DNA from: UBA1774 sp045628925
GTDB lineage: Bacteria > Bacillota > Clostridia > Oscillospirales > Oscillospiraceae
NCBI GenBank assembly: GCA_045628925.1
Contig: JAZQQF010000206.1
Span: forward strand, 1 to 62,161
Length of the DNA stretch: 62,161 nucleotides
Direction: 5' to 3'
Within the stretch, counting starts at the first letter, position 1. Every line of letters starts with the position of its first letter. The notes under the pieces were generated by a model. That model saw only the letters and a list, made by a program, of their open reading frames with translations. It did no database searches and was not told the DNA's origin. The position numbers and the translations under genes were made by a program. This document shows, in pieces, positions 52,085 to 61,031 of the stretch.

Positions 52085-53080
52085 ATGGCGAATTTTTGCG
52101 AAAACTGCGGGAAACCGCTGAACCCGGGTTCAAAATTCTGCCGGGAATGCGGCGCACCGGTCCTGCCGTCCGCGCCTTCCGGGATCAGCGGACCGGGGAA
52201 AGACAACACTGTCCCTACCGTGACTATCCCGGTGAACGGGCCGGTGTTTTCGGTGGAGGTCACGGACGAAGCGCCGAATGCGGGGGCGCACCGTTCTTCC
52301 CGCAGCCGCGGAGCGGCGGCGGAGCCTCGGAGCAGCAGCAACACCCGTGCGTCCGCGAGTGCCGGAAAGGCCAAAAACAGGATGCCCGGCGGCCGGAAGT
52401 TCCTTGCGCTGGTGCTGGCGGCGGTGGACGTTGCCCTGCTGGTCACCATCGTGAAGGCGGTGAACGCCGAGAAATCGCAGGACAGCTATGACAGGCCCTT
52501 CAGCGATGTTTCGTCCTACTCGACACCCGCGCCCAGCAGCGCCGGGTCTTCTTCCGGCAGCAGTGTGATCCCCGACGGTGGGGACAGCTTTGTGAGCACG
52601 CCCTCCGCGCCGCTTTCCGGGGCTGACTACTCCACACAGGAGCGGCCTGAAGCCGGGGATTTCGGCTGGTATGACGAGATCTGCGATACCGGCGTCCTGC
52701 CGGATAACACGCAGTTCATCAACGACGGGGACGCGGTCTCCGGAGGCTGGAAGGGCTATATCTTCTATGACTTCCGGGACGTGGACGGTTCCAGCGCGGA
52801 GGAATACCTGAACGTCACCATAAACGTCACCGGCAGCACGGGCAAGCTGCTGATGGACTGGTATCAGATCACGTGGAGCGGCGAAGAACCCACAGATGAA
52901 TCGCAGGACGCGGACACGCTGTTCACCGGCACGTGGGCGGACGGTGAGCTGAACGTGGACGGCGACATCCCCATCCACCTGCTGTATTTCTTCCAGACGG
53001 ACGGAAAGCAGCAATATGCGCTCGGGAACATGGAACTGGCGGACGGCGCGACGGGCTACATCGCGCTGGTGCGCCCGTAA
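52085..53080 (+). CDS. Zinc-ribbon membrane protein with an exported domain
   Basis: 331 residues. An N-terminal zinc ribbon (CENCGKPLNPGSKFCRECGA, four Cys at 5, 8, 19 and 22) is cytoplasmic. A Ser/Arg/Ala-rich linker leads to one membrane helix (about 105-125, FLALVLAAVDVALLVTIVKA) and a Ser-rich external stalk. The C-terminal beta-rich domain (about 190-331) contains GWKGYIFYDFRDVDG and WSGEEPTDESQDADTLFTG. This zinc ribbon-helix-exported domain plan is common in Firmicutes surface proteins of unknown role. It ends 16 bases before the next gene, which encodes a large exported protein, so the two form an operon and perhaps a complex. Confidence 0.8.
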   Translation: MANFCENCGKPLNPGSKFCRECGAPVLPSAPSGISGPGKDNTVPTVTIPVNGPVFSVEVTDEAPNAGAHRSSRSRGAAAEPRSSSNTRASASAGKAKNRMPGGRKFLALVLAAVDVALLVTIVKAVNAEKSQDSYDRPFSDVSSYSTPAPSSAGSSSGSSVIPDGGDSFVSTPSAPLSGADYSTQERPEAGDFGWYDEICDTGVLPDNTQFINDGDAVSGGWKGYIFYDFRDVDGSSAEEYLNVTINVTGSTGKLLMDWYQITWSGEEPTDESQDADTLFTGTWADGELNVDGDIPIHLLYFFQTDGKQQYALGNMELADGATGYIALVRP

Positions 53081-53096
53081 GGAAAGGAGGACGGCA

Positions 53097-55847
53097 ATGA
53101 AATCCAAAAAAGGCAGAGGACTTTGTCTGTTCCTCACCATCGTTATGCTGGCGGAGCTGGGCGTCGCGGGTTTCCGCTACCCCGGTTTTCTGAGAAAGAA
53201 GCCGGTCAGCGGCGGCAATACCGGCGGCTACAGCGTCTCCGGGAACGGAACGAATACTGGTGGCTACAGCGGAAGCGGCGGGAATGGCGGCGGCAACCCG
53301 GCGGGCGTCTCAAGCGCGGAGATCACGGCTGAGACTTCGCCCGGCAACCCCGCCCTCATCAGCTGGGTACCGGACGCAGCGGAAATCGACCGGCTTCCGG
53401 CGGAGGAAAGCGCCCTTTCCTTTGAAGAACAGACCGCGACCTTCGCCTCCGGCAGCGTGAAGATCGACTTCATGGGCTGTCTGGATGGGGACGACCGGAT
53501 CGAATTCCGGGAGGTTGGAACCTACGGCGATGAATTAAACGGCAAGGACATGGTGGTTTATGATTTCGAGCTGGCCTCCGGGACGCACGAACCGGGCGGC
53601 TATGTGAAGATCACCGTGCCGCGCCCGGCGGGAGACGGCGATCTGGACGTGGTTTCCTATAATTCCGCCACCGGGCAATGGGAGAGCCTGTATTTTGAAG
53701 ACGGGGGCGACAGCATCACCTATTACAAAAACCACTTCTCCCCTGACGCGGTACGGAGCGACCGGAGCGCCGCTTTCTGCAACGATCCCTGCTTCTACCT
53801 TGCGTCGACCACGAACGACTTTAACGATATGACCTATTCCCCGCTGGAATCGCCCATCAGGCTGAACAAGGCCGCCGTGTCCAAATACATCACGGCGACG
53901 AGTCCCGCACTGGTCGCCGCCCTGAAAAACGGCAGCAATCTGGATGTGGATGTGCAGTTCTACGGCACCTTCATGAACGTGACCGACGCGGCAGGACACA
54001 TTGACGCCGCATCGACCGCCTTCCAGTTTCTGACCGGAGCAGAGCTGAACCTCCCCATTCTGAGCGATATCAAAGAGATCGGCGGCAAGCTCGGGATGAT
54101 GAAGCTCCTCTGGCAGCTGACGCAGAACGGAGATACGGCGGAAGCGCTGAAGGAAAACTGGGCGGATATCGCCGGTACCGCGATCAGCGCAGTCGGCAGC
54201 ACCAATCCGTATGCACTGGCGCTGCAACTGGCGCTGTATGCCTATGGGCAGCAGGATAAGCCATGGGTCCAGCGGATGGGGATCCACAGCTATGAGTTTA
54301 CCGCGTGGGACGACTACATGAAGAACCATGGCGTCGGCGTCAAGGTCAGGGGCAAAAACTTCACCCTGTATTCCGGCGGTTCCGGCTGGAGAGACGCGGT
54401 GGATACGCTGGTGGACATCTGCGCACAGGACTGCGCCGAGGGCAACTATGATACCTTCCCCGCAGCGATGGACGAGCTGTATCGGAAGTTTTTCGATAAC
54501 TTCTGGGAGCTGTCCAATCTGCAGAAGCAGGAATACGCTGAGGAGAACTACTACCGGCTGGGCATGAGCTATGACGGAGCGGGGAATGCCTTCGACAACT
54601 TCGGCTGGAAATCGTGGCAGGACCCGGACGCGAAGACGTTGGAGAACTGGAAGTCGCTCATCCGCAGCGAGGTGAACCAGCAGGTCGGCGGCATTCTGCG
54701 GGATGCGATCCGTAATATGTATATCTCCGGGAGCGAGGCCATTATCCGCGACGTGGAAAACAACATTCTGCCCGAGCTGAACAAGATCATCATTCTGGAA
54801 GCCCACGATCCTTCTTTGCCGAAGGGTACGCCCTTCTCCGAGAGCGAATACGCCAAAGGCGCGCTGGAATACGAGGAATGGGCCTATAACAAGGAAAAGT
54901 CCATCCGCTTTAACGGCATCAGCACCAAGCCGAAATTCTGGCCTGCCAACTGCAGCGAGTATACCTATGGGGACTATGATTGGAGTTATTTCTATCCCCG
55001 GCCGCGGGAGGACAGCGACCGCATCTTCGTCTGCCGCTACTACAATCTTCTGCAGGTGGGCATTCCCCTCACAAAGGAGCTCACCATGCACTTCGAGGGC
55101 AGCGGAGACCCGCTGCATCCGCCCCTTGACGTGCCGTTTACCATCGCACCCTCCGGTGAGCTGAGGAATTATAACGTCGTAACGCTGGAGCTGACCCCGC
55201 CGGAAGCGGAGATCGCCGGTGTCTATGATTTCTATGAGAGCGATTTTGACCCAAGTACCGTGAATCTGGATTACGTCCTCCTCAGCGGCGACACCGGGGA
55301 GATCCTGCGCTATGCCGCGAGCATGGCGCTGCGGGACGCACGGGTCACTGTGGATGCGAGCGGCGCGTTTTCCGGCTCCGGCAGCGGCAGCTTCAGCAAA
55401 AGCCTGGGCACTGCGGAGCTGCTGGAAATGCTGGATGAGTCCGAAGGCAGCGGCAGTATCTCCACCACCCTCTCGCTGGACAGCCTCTCCTTTGACGGCG
55501 CCATCGACCCCACGACACTGGCAGCGTCTGTTGGACAGGTGTCCGGCTCCGGCTCCGGCTCCGCGCACGCGTCCGCGTCGGACAGTACCGGTTCACTCAA
55601 CGCGAACGTCAGCATGACCGTGAGCGTGAGCGGCGTCTGCAGCGCTGCATTCTCCAGCGGGAAGCTCCCGGGAAGCAGCGAGGATTGCTATATCCTGAAA
55701 GTCACGCTTGACCTCAAATGCCCTGTCACCAGCACCGGGAAAACGACGGAGACCATTGACGGCGAAACGTATACCGCTTCCGAGGATGATACGGTCACGT
55801 GGAACGTCTCGGTCAGCGCGACCTATGTGAAGCGCATCAGGAACTGA
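53097..55847 (+). CDS. 916-residue exported protein of unknown function
   Basis: Start ATG 53097 follows GGAAAGGAGGACGGCA; the longer frame upstream is the other frame of the zinc-ribbon gene. An N-terminal basic-hydrophobic segment (about 8-25, LCLFLTIVMLAELGVAGF) is a signal anchor. A Gly/Ser/Asn-rich linker (GGNTGGYSVSGNGTNTGGYS and more) follows. A beta-rich region (about 90-260) carries VKIDFMGCLDG and YVKITVPRP. A mostly helical middle (about 280-600) follows, then beta-rich repeats with Ser/Gly runs (SGAFSGSGSGSFSKSLG; QVSGSGSGSAHASASDS). No enzyme motif or sorting signal was found. It is cotranscribed with the zinc-ribbon membrane protein, which may be its partner. Confidence 0.78.
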   Translation: MKSKKGRGLCLFLTIVMLAELGVAGFRYPGFLRKKPVSGGNTGGYSVSGNGTNTGGYSGSGGNGGGNPAGVSSAEITAETSPGNPALISWVPDAAEIDRLPAEESALSFEEQTATFASGSVKIDFMGCLDGDDRIEFREVGTYGDELNGKDMVVYDFELASGTHEPGGYVKITVPRPAGDGDLDVVSYNSATGQWESLYFEDGGDSITYYKNHFSPDAVRSDRSAAFCNDPCFYLASTTNDFNDMTYSPLESPIRLNKAAVSKYITATSPALVAALKNGSNLDVDVQFYGTFMNVTDAAGHIDAASTAFQFLTGAELNLPILSDIKEIGGKLGMMKLLWQLTQNGDTAEALKENWADIAGTAISAVGSTNPYALALQLALYAYGQQDKPWVQRMGIHSYEFTAWDDYMKNHGVGVKVRGKNFTLYSGGSGWRDAVDTLVDICAQDCAEGNYDTFPAAMDELYRKFFDNFWELSNLQKQEYAEENYYRLGMSYDGAGNAFDNFGWKSWQDPDAKTLENWKSLIRSEVNQQVGGILRDAIRNMYISGSEAIIRDVENNILPELNKIIILEAHDPSLPKGTPFSESEYAKGALEYEEWAYNKEKSIRFNGISTKPKFWPANCSEYTYGDYDWSYFYPRPREDSDRIFVCRYYNLLQVGIPLTKELTMHFEGSGDPLHPPLDVPFTIAPSGELRNYNVVTLELTPPEAEIAGVYDFYESDFDPSTVNLDYVLLSGDTGEILRYAASMALRDARVTVDASGAFSGSGSGSFSKSLGTAELLEMLDESEGSGSISTTLSLDSLSFDGAIDPTTLAASVGQVSGSGSGSAHASASDSTGSLNANVSMTVSVSGVCSAAFSSGKLPGSSEDCYILKVTLDLKCPVTSTGKTTETIDGETYTASEDDTVTWNVSVSATYVKRIRN

Positions 55848-55861
55848 GACAGAACGATAAA

Positions 55862-55889
55862 ACAGCCGGGCTGCTGCCCGGCTGTTTTT
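55862..55889 (+). terminator. Terminator of the zinc-ribbon operon
   Basis: ACAGCCGGGC / GCCCGGCTGT, a perfect 10-bp stem (55862-55885) with a four-base loop, followed by TTTTC. On the minus strand it is followed by TTTTATCG and may also stop the kinase gene. Confidence 0.9.
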
Positions 55890-55942
55890 CTGTGTTGTCA
55901 GGGATCATCAGGCTGCGGTCTTCGGAAATATGCCGCCGCGAC

Positions 55943-57292
55943 TTATTTCATGAATTTCACAAGGGTATTGATCAGCTTCACGATGTCGATCGGCTTGGCG
56001 AGATGCTCGTTCATACCCGCGGCAATGGCATTCTGGCGGTCTTCCTCAAACGCGTTTGCCGTCATTGCAATGATCGGGAGCGAAGACTTTTCGGGATCGT
56101 CAAGCGCCCGGATCGCCCTCGCTGCATCGTATCCGTTCATCCTCGGCATCTGAACATCCATCAGGATCAGATCATACTGGCCGGGAATCGCATTCCGCAC
56201 CTTTTCAACGGCAATGTCGCCGTCTTCAGCCGTGTCAACGATCATGCCGTTTTCGGACAGAATTTCCTCGGCGATCTCCCGGTTCATCTCATTGTCTTCC
56301 ACCAGCAGGATCTTCATCCCGTCAAGGTTTACCTGAAGCTCCGCACCGCCGTTTTCCGCTGCGGTTTCGGTTTCCGTATCCCACTTCATGGGGATGCTGA
56401 CGGAAATGGTCGTCCCGACGCCCTTTTCGGACTGGATATCGATCGTACCGCCCAGCAGATCCGTCAGCTGCTTCACAATGGACATACCAAGCCCGGTGCC
56501 CTGAATTTTGCTCACGGTAGAGGTGTTCTCGCGGGAAAACTCATCAAAGATATGGCTCAGAAATTCCGGACTCATGCCGATGCCGGTATCACTGACGGTA
56601 AATACATAGTTCCCATAACCCGGCGTGCTGCAGTCCTTCTCTTCGATGCAATAGTCGATGCTGCCGCCCTCAGGCGTATATTTCAGCGCGTTGCCGATGA
56701 TGTTGGTGGTGATCTGCTTCATTCTGTCCGCATCGGTAATGACTCTGGTGTGCTGAATGTTCTTTGTGGTGACCGTGAATCGGATGCCGTTCGCTTCCGC
56801 CTGCTCGCTGTAGATCGTGCGGGAGATGGCGGCCCGCTCCAGAACGTCCGCCTTCTGCTCGGAAAGGACGATCTTGCCGGATTCGATGCGGGACATCTCC
56901 AGCACCTGATTGATCAGCGCGAGCAGCTGATTACCGGCCGTTTCGATCTTGTTCAGATAGTCCTCGATCTTTTCCTTGTCATCCAGATGCTTCTTTGCCA
57001 TCGTGGTAAAACCGGTGATGGCATTCATGGGCGTCCGGATATCGTGGGACATATTGAACAGGAACGAAGACTTGGCACGGCTGGCGATCTCGGCCTTGTC
57101 CAGCGCATCCATTTCGCGCTTGGTCGACTCATCGACGTTGTGGAAGCCGGCGATCACGTGGTCTTCCGAGTTTTCGTCCTTGACGAATTTCGCCTGATAG
57201 TAAGTGACCTCGCCGTCGATGAGCGATTCCTCAATCACAATTCTCGAAATAAGCAGCAGACCGTTGACGCAGCAGCCTGCTTCAGATATCAT
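55943..57292 (-). CDS. Hybrid histidine kinase, N-terminally truncated
   Basis: 449 residues. The first 35 or so residues are not family-like and there is no SD before ATG 57292. Homology-type sequence begins near EGEVTYY-like PAS end residues (ENSEDHVIAGFHNVDESTK), so the sensor part is lost. What remains is complete: H-box FLFNMSHDIRTPMNAI, N-box IIGNALKYT, DTGIGM, GTGLGMSIVKQL and a C-terminal receiver domain (ILLVEDNEMNREIAEE, phospho-Asp in LILMDVQMPRMNG, Lys in HLAKPIDI). It could be a cytosolic phosphorelay protein, or a decaying gene cut at its 5' end. No response regulator or output gene is adjacent. Confidence 0.75.
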   Translation of the reverse strand: MISEAGCCVNGLLLISRIVIEESLIDGEVTYYQAKFVKDENSEDHVIAGFHNVDESTKREMDALDKAEIASRAKSSFLFNMSHDIRTPMNAITGFTTMAKKHLDDKEKIEDYLNKIETAGNQLLALINQVLEMSRIESGKIVLSEQKADVLERAAISRTIYSEQAEANGIRFTVTTKNIQHTRVITDADRMKQITTNIIGNALKYTPEGGSIDYCIEEKDCSTPGYGNYVFTVSDTGIGMSPEFLSHIFDEFSRENTSTVSKIQGTGLGMSIVKQLTDLLGGTIDIQSEKGVGTTISVSIPMKWDTETETAAENGGAELQVNLDGMKILLVEDNEMNREIAEEILSENGMIVDTAEDGDIAVEKVRNAIPGQYDLILMDVQMPRMNGYDAARAIRALDDPEKSSLPIIAMTANAFEEDRQNAIAAGMNEHLAKPIDIVKLINTLVKFMK

Positions 57293-57416
57293 TCAGTACG
57301 CATATATGACAAGTGGCGGTGAGGATCCCTCGCCGCCACTTTTCTGCCGGTGCATATTTCGGAATGCTCGCAAATGTGAAGTCTGCTGTTTATGAGGTGG
57401 GTATCTCATTTTTCTC

Positions 57417-57445
57417 TGTACAAAACGCCGAAAATCCGGTATGAT
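57417..57445 (+). promoter_or_regulatory. Sigma-A promoter of the DUF169 gene
   Basis: TGTACA (57417-57422), 17-base spacer, TATGAT (57440-57445), 28 bases before the ATG. Confidence 0.7.
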
Positions 57446-57473
57446 AGACAAAAACCACAGGAGGAACCGCAAA

Positions 57474-58298
57474 ATGTATACGCTGGAAGAACTGCACGCC
57501 GTCGGCACGGAGCTGGAACAGCTGTTTCTGCTGAAGACCGCGCCGCTGGCCATCAAGCTCATCAACGAAGACGAAGTGCCGGAAGGCTGCGCGCAGCCCT
57601 CCAAAGAAGGGAAACACTATGCGCTGTGTCAGGCGTTTTCCTATGTGCGCCGGACCCGGAACGGGCTGGCCATGTTCGGAGAGGATCACTGGTGCCTCTG
57701 GCCCGTCATCAACTTCCGCATCCGGGAGATCGACGAAAACGACAAGCGCTACGTGGGCAGCGGCTATTTCATCAAGGACCCGGAAAAGAGCTATGCGCAT
57801 TTTGTGAAGGAATATCCGTATATCGACCCGGAAAAGGCGAAGTCCGGCATGGCCATCGCCGCGCTTTCATGCTGCACCTTTGAGCCTGACGCCGTCATGA
57901 TCTACTGTGAACCCAGCCAGCTGCGGCAGTTCCTCATGTCCTCCAAGTGGGAGTCCGGCAATATCACCGGTTCCTCCTTTGATACCTGCGATTCCTGCGG
58001 TGCGGCGCTGGTGCCGGTGCTGAACGGTACGGTGCCATATAACGTTGCCATGCCCGATGCGGGCGAGTTCGAGCGGGCGCTTGTGGGTGAAAACGAAATG
58101 ATCTTCTCCTTCCCCTGTTCCAAACTGCCCGACCTGATCGGCGCGGCACGGGACCTGAATCAGGCGGGCTTCGGTCTCCGGCAGCTGGCCTACGATCTGC
58201 GCCCGGACTATCCGAGGCCGGAATTTTACGACAATATGTTCATCAAGTGGGGCCTTACCTCCGGCGGCCTTCGCTGGGAGCAGCCGGGAAAACGCTGA
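57474..58298 (+). CDS. DUF169-family protein
   Basis: 274 residues from ATG 57474 (MYTLEELHAVGTELEQLFLL), preceded by CACAGGAGGAACCGCAAA. DUF169 features: APLAIKLINEDEVPEG, LCQAFSYVRRTRNGLAMFGE, CCTFEPDAVMIYCEPSQL and CDSCGAALVPVLNGT. Conserved Cys residues (LCQAF, SCCTF, CDSCG) suggest metal or cofactor binding, but the family has no agreed function. It is frequent in anaerobes near radical or cofactor-dependent enzymes. It lies 171 bases upstream of the glycyl radical enzyme and has its own promoter. Confidence 0.88.
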   Translation: MYTLEELHAVGTELEQLFLLKTAPLAIKLINEDEVPEGCAQPSKEGKHYALCQAFSYVRRTRNGLAMFGEDHWCLWPVINFRIREIDENDKRYVGSGYFIKDPEKSYAHFVKEYPYIDPEKAKSGMAIAALSCCTFEPDAVMIYCEPSQLRQFLMSSKWESGNITGSSFDTCDSCGAALVPVLNGTVPYNVAMPDAGEFERALVGENEMIFSFPCSKLPDLIGAARDLNQAGFGLRQLAYDLRPDYPRPEFYDNMFIKWGLTSGGLRWEQPGKR

Positions 58299-58350
58299 GA
58301 ACGCAGACGCTTCCCCATGGTGTTTTTGCGCCGATATGGAAAATAAATCC

Positions 58351-58399
58351 TATACAAATCCGTCAGAACGGTATATGATATCTGTGTATAGCAGATATT
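58351..58399 (+). promoter_or_regulatory. Promoter and operator-like inverted repeat before the glycyl radical enzyme
   Basis: TATACA (58351-58356), 17-base spacer, TATGAT (58374-58379). ATATCTG (58378-58384) and CAGATAT (58392-58398) form a perfect 7-base inverted repeat with a 7-base spacer over the expected transcription start, a position suited to repressor binding. Confidence 0.62.
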
Positions 58400-58469
58400 G
58401 CCAGTTCCCTTCCGGGATACGGCAGCGAGACAGAAAGTAAAATAAATAGAATATAGAGGAGGAAAAACC

Positions 58470-60959
58470 ATGTTCCAGTTTGCACCGGTATCCGACCGAA
58501 TCGCAGACCTGCGCGCCAAGCGCGATGCTTTTACGCAGGGCAGCCGCATCAAGATCAACACCGAGCGCACGAAAATCTACACAGACTATTACAAGACCCA
58601 CATGAACGAGCAGCCGCTCCTCCGCCGTTCCGGCGCGCTCCTGAGCTGGGCGCAGCAGCGGGAGATCCACGTTTTCGATGATGATATCTTTGTCGGCACC
58701 CCCGGCCCCGACGAACGCATGATGAGCGTCTACGTGGATACCGGCACCAGCTGGATCCAGGGCGTTGTGGACGAAGCCACCTTCAAGGAAGCGTGGCAGT
58801 CCGGCGGCGCGGTGGTGGTGACCGACGAGCAGCGGGAGATCCTCGTGGAGGCCGCCGAGGTATGGAAGGACTGCACCATCAGCAAGATGTTCGAGGGCTG
58901 CATCACCGACGATATGTGGGACGGCTTCGGCAACGGCAGCGTCATCAGCGGCCGCGGCAAATTTGACAGGGGCTATACCGGCGTGGGCGCTGGCATTCAG
59001 GGCCACTATATCGCGAACTTCGACAAGGCCGTGAACGTGGGCTTCGGCGAAGTCCGCAGACAGGCGCTGGAAAAGATCGCGGAGCACAAGGGCAAGATCT
59101 TCGGGGATTGGGCGAAGAAGCATATCTTCTACACCGCTGTGGTCCGCGTGTGCGACGCGGCCATCACGCTCTCGAAGCGCTATGCGCAGGCCTGCCGCGA
59201 AAAGGCTGAGGTCACCGAGAACGAAGCCCGCAAGGCCGAACTGCTCCGGATGGCCGATTCTCTGGAATGGATCATGGAGAACCCCGCCCGCAATTACTGG
59301 GAAGGCCTGCAGGTCCATATTCTCTACGAGCTCATGCTGGTGACGGACTGCCAGCAGCACGGCCAGAGTATGGGCCGCGTTGACAAGCACGTGGGTCATC
59401 TGCTGGAGAAGCAGCTTGCGGAAGGCAGCATCACGCAGGAACAGGCGCAGGAATACACCGACGCCTTCATTCTCCGCCTCTGCGATATCATCGTTGTCCA
59501 CGGCGGTATGCTGAATAACCGGCGCGTCATTGAGCTGAACCGGTCCGGCATGAACGCTTACATGACCATCTACTCCTCCATGACCGCTACCGGCGGCATT
59601 GTGCTGACCGTCGGCGGCTGCAACGCAAAGGGCGAGGACGAGACCAATGCCGCGACCTGGTGTCTGCTCCAGACCTACGGCAGAATGAACCTCACCGACC
59701 CCACCATCGCGCTCCGCGTCCACAAGAACACGCCGGAAGAGCTGTGGCGAATCGGCATCGAATCCAGCAAGATCTGCGGCGGTATGCCCCAGTTCCAGAA
59801 CGATGAAGTGATCGTTCCCGCGCTGGTGAAGTGCGGCTTCTCCGTGGAAGACGCTTATAACTACGGCATCGTCGGCTGCGTGGAGCCGGGCGGAAACGGC
59901 AACGAATGGTCTGCCTCCGGCAACAACGGCACCGAGTCCGTCTGGAACGTGGTGAACGTACTGCAGCTGGTCATCAACGGCGGCGTGAATCCCAAGACCG
60001 GCAAGGTCGCCATCCCCTGCAAGAAGCTGTATGAATACGATTCCTTTGAGGAGATCAAGCAGACCTTCGAGATGGAAATGAAGCACTGCATGGACTGGGC
60101 CGTTTCCTATGCTTCCATGTATGAGCTGGCCTACTCTCAGAACTTCCCGTCCATCGTCGCCTCCACCATGATGGAGGGCTGCATGGAATCCGGCAAGGAC
60201 GCCACCGAGGGCGGCGCGAAGTATAACCGCACCGGCCTGACCATGTGCGGCACCGCCAACGTGGCCGACGGCCTGATGGCCATCAAGAAGCTCTGCTTCG
60301 ACGACAAGACCGTCACCCTCCGGGAGATGTACGATGCGCTGCAGGCCAACTGGGAGGGCTACGAGCAGCTCCGCCAGACCATCATCAACGACGTGCCGCA
60401 TTACGGTAACGATATCGAAGAGGTGGACGAGCTTGCGTCCTGGGCGCTGGGCCTCTTTGCCAAGCAGATGAAGGAAGAACGCGGTCCCCGCGGCTCCTAC
60501 TCCGGCGGCACCTTCACCGTCACCGCCCATATGTTCTTCGGCCAGATGACCGACGCCACGCCCGACGGCAGAAAGGCCGGCGAGCCCATCGCCGACGCGA
60601 TCTCCTCCCGTCAGGGCTTCGATAAGAACGGCCCCACCGCTTACCTCTGCTCCGCCGCCAAGCTGCCTCATCTGGAGCTTGCCAACGGCGACGCGCTGAA
60701 CATCCGCTTCACGCCCACCGCTGTCCGCGGCGACGAGGGTGCGTTCAAGCTGAAAAGTCTCATCGACACCTATTTCAAGATGGGCGGTATGCAGGTCCAG
60801 TTCAACGTGGTCAGCACCGAGGAGCTGCGCAAGGCGCAGGAGAAGCCGCTGGAATACAAGGATCTGGTCGTCCGTATCGCCGGTTTCTCCACCTATTTCG
60901 TTACGCTGACGGAAAAGACCCAGAACGACTTCATCACCCGCACGGAGCAGAATTTCTAA
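58470..60959 (+). CDS. Glycyl radical enzyme (pyruvate formate-lyase family), substrate unassigned
   Basis: 829 residues, typical length. The thiyl-radical Cys470 with Glu472 lies in YGIVGCVEPGGNGNEWSASG, the pattern of dehydratase-like and related GREs rather than true PFL, which has Cys-Cys. The radical Gly805 is in VVRIAGFSTYF near the C terminus. GLTMCGTANVADGLMAIKKL and GRKAGEPIADAISSRQGFD are further family motifs. The residues after CVEP (GGNGNEW) do not match the versions I know for glycerol dehydratase, choline lyase or hydroxyproline dehydratase. The activase gene follows. AGAGGAGGAAAAACC is a strong SD. The enzyme is oxygen-sensitive, so strict anaerobiosis is implied. Confidence 0.93.
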   Translation: MFQFAPVSDRIADLRAKRDAFTQGSRIKINTERTKIYTDYYKTHMNEQPLLRRSGALLSWAQQREIHVFDDDIFVGTPGPDERMMSVYVDTGTSWIQGVVDEATFKEAWQSGGAVVVTDEQREILVEAAEVWKDCTISKMFEGCITDDMWDGFGNGSVISGRGKFDRGYTGVGAGIQGHYIANFDKAVNVGFGEVRRQALEKIAEHKGKIFGDWAKKHIFYTAVVRVCDAAITLSKRYAQACREKAEVTENEARKAELLRMADSLEWIMENPARNYWEGLQVHILYELMLVTDCQQHGQSMGRVDKHVGHLLEKQLAEGSITQEQAQEYTDAFILRLCDIIVVHGGMLNNRRVIELNRSGMNAYMTIYSSMTATGGIVLTVGGCNAKGEDETNAATWCLLQTYGRMNLTDPTIALRVHKNTPEELWRIGIESSKICGGMPQFQNDEVIVPALVKCGFSVEDAYNYGIVGCVEPGGNGNEWSASGNNGTESVWNVVNVLQLVINGGVNPKTGKVAIPCKKLYEYDSFEEIKQTFEMEMKHCMDWAVSYASMYELAYSQNFPSIVASTMMEGCMESGKDATEGGAKYNRTGLTMCGTANVADGLMAIKKLCFDDKTVTLREMYDALQANWEGYEQLRQTIINDVPHYGNDIEEVDELASWALGLFAKQMKEERGPRGSYSGGTFTVTAHMFFGQMTDATPDGRKAGEPIADAISSRQGFDKNGPTAYLCSAAKLPHLELANGDALNIRFTPTAVRGDEGAFKLKSLIDTYFKMGGMQVQFNVVSTEELRKAQEKPLEYKDLVVRIAGFSTYFVTLTEKTQNDFITRTEQNF

Positions 60960-60971
60960 AGAATATGATTC

Positions 60972-61001
60972 GGGGGTGCTCCCTTGGGAGTACCCCCCTT
61001 T
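60972..61001 (+). terminator. Strong hairpin between the glycyl radical enzyme and its activase
   Basis: GGGGGTGCTCCC / GGGAGTACCCCC (one mismatch or G-U, 60972-60997) with a two-base centre, followed by TTTC. It probably acts as a partial terminator or mRNA-stabilising hairpin that makes far more enzyme than activase. Confidence 0.8.
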
Positions 61002-61031
61002 CAGAAAGTGAAATAAGCCAGCAAAGGAACT

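Noticed and set aside
58350..60671. 773-codon frame antisense to the glycyl radical enzyme
   Set aside because: Shadow frame; no family features.
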